Positions 56,611-56,635 of a stretch of 56,635 nt of DNA are shown piece by piece. The notes below the pieces were generated by a model that was not told the origin of the DNA, made no database searches, and saw nothing but the letters and a program-made list of their open reading frames with translations. Location of the stretch: the NCBI GenBank assembly GCA_001414485.1, contig LLEY01000279.1, positions 1 to 56,635 of the forward strand, in the 5' to 3' direction. How positions within the stretch are numbered: position 1 is the stretch's first letter; each line of letters starts with the position of its first letter. The stretch is from Calycina herbarum. Lineage: Eukaryota > Ascomycota > Leotiomycetes > Helotiales > Pezizellaceae. Position numbers and translations under genes: made by a program.

Positions 56611-56635
56611 CCACCCCCCCCCCCCCCCCCCCCCC
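56611..56635 (+). other. poly-C run at window end
   Basis: Apart from one A near its start (GCCCCAC), the last 25 or so bases are all C. This could be a genuine homopolymer or an assembly edge. Confidence 0.6.

Larger units (their letters stand above)
52605..56635. other. 4 kb without a recognisable gene
   Basis: Promoter side of the protease, then sequence to the window end. ORFs are short and overlap on both strands. It holds a G-rich tract (53175-53210), a 98-base foldback (53791-53888), an 11-base-arm hairpin (54767-54793) and a terminal poly-C run. It may include the leader and introns of a gene starting beyond the window. Confidence 0.5.

Overview
The window is fungal nuclear DNA, almost certainly from a filamentous ascomycete and plausibly a leotiomycete. 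Seen directly: single genes on both strands, short GT-AG introns of about 45-290 bases, fungal-only families (Fungal_trans transcription factor, HET domain, CFEM-like surface protein, NB-ARC/TPR receptor) and A+T-rich transposon remnants between genes. An intact ice-binding (DUF3494) protein suggests a cold-exposed lifestyle; both the class assignment and the lifestyle are inference. No tRNA, rRNA, CRISPR array or bacterial-type operon was found.

Layout. 0-16 kb: partial GDSL/SGNH esterase (IAH1-like), DUF4139 protein, two-finger C2H2/Fungal_trans regulator, decayed GH78 alpha-L-rhamnosidase, CENP-L/Fta1 kinetochore protein, secreted class II-type heme peroxidase. 16-24 kb: decayed HSL-type hydrolase, two A+T-rich TIR elements flanked by TA, a frameshifted Gly-rich ORF, an intact type-B carboxylesterase. 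24-38 kb: SAP-motif protein, dienelactone hydrolase, frameshifted CFEM-like membrane protein, peroxisomal PTS2 thiolase, a five-exon acylphosphatase assembled here from tiny exons, GPI-anchored GH128 glucanase. 38-41.9 kb: broken MYND protein, a hAT-type MITE with a perfect 8-base target duplication, the ice-binding protein. 42-50.4 kb: an allorecognition/innate-immunity-like island with a HET-domain remnant, a standalone SesB-like alpha/beta hydrolase, an intact CYP52-clan P450, and a SesB-like/NB-ARC/TPR receptor. 51-56.6 kb: a pepsin-like protease, then 4 kb without a recognisable gene but with several DNA structures.

The main pattern is selective decay. Housekeeping-type genes (CENP-L, thiolase, acylphosphatase, DUF4139, regulator) are open from end to end, while accessory genes (GH78, HSL hydrolase, HET, SesB hydrolase, NLR, CFEM-like, MYND, Gly-rich) carry stops, indels or lost motifs. 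The in-frame stops that can be compared with family consensus all fit C:G to T:A changes. Sequencing error in homopolymers could explain some one-base shifts, but not the substitutions or the lost motifs.

The most interesting part is 42.2-50.4 kb: a receptor carrying a hydrolase-like N-terminal domain that has Gly where Ser is expected, near a separate paralogue that keeps the Ser. This resembles known fungal NLR/effector gene pairs, but in this strain both reading frames look broken.
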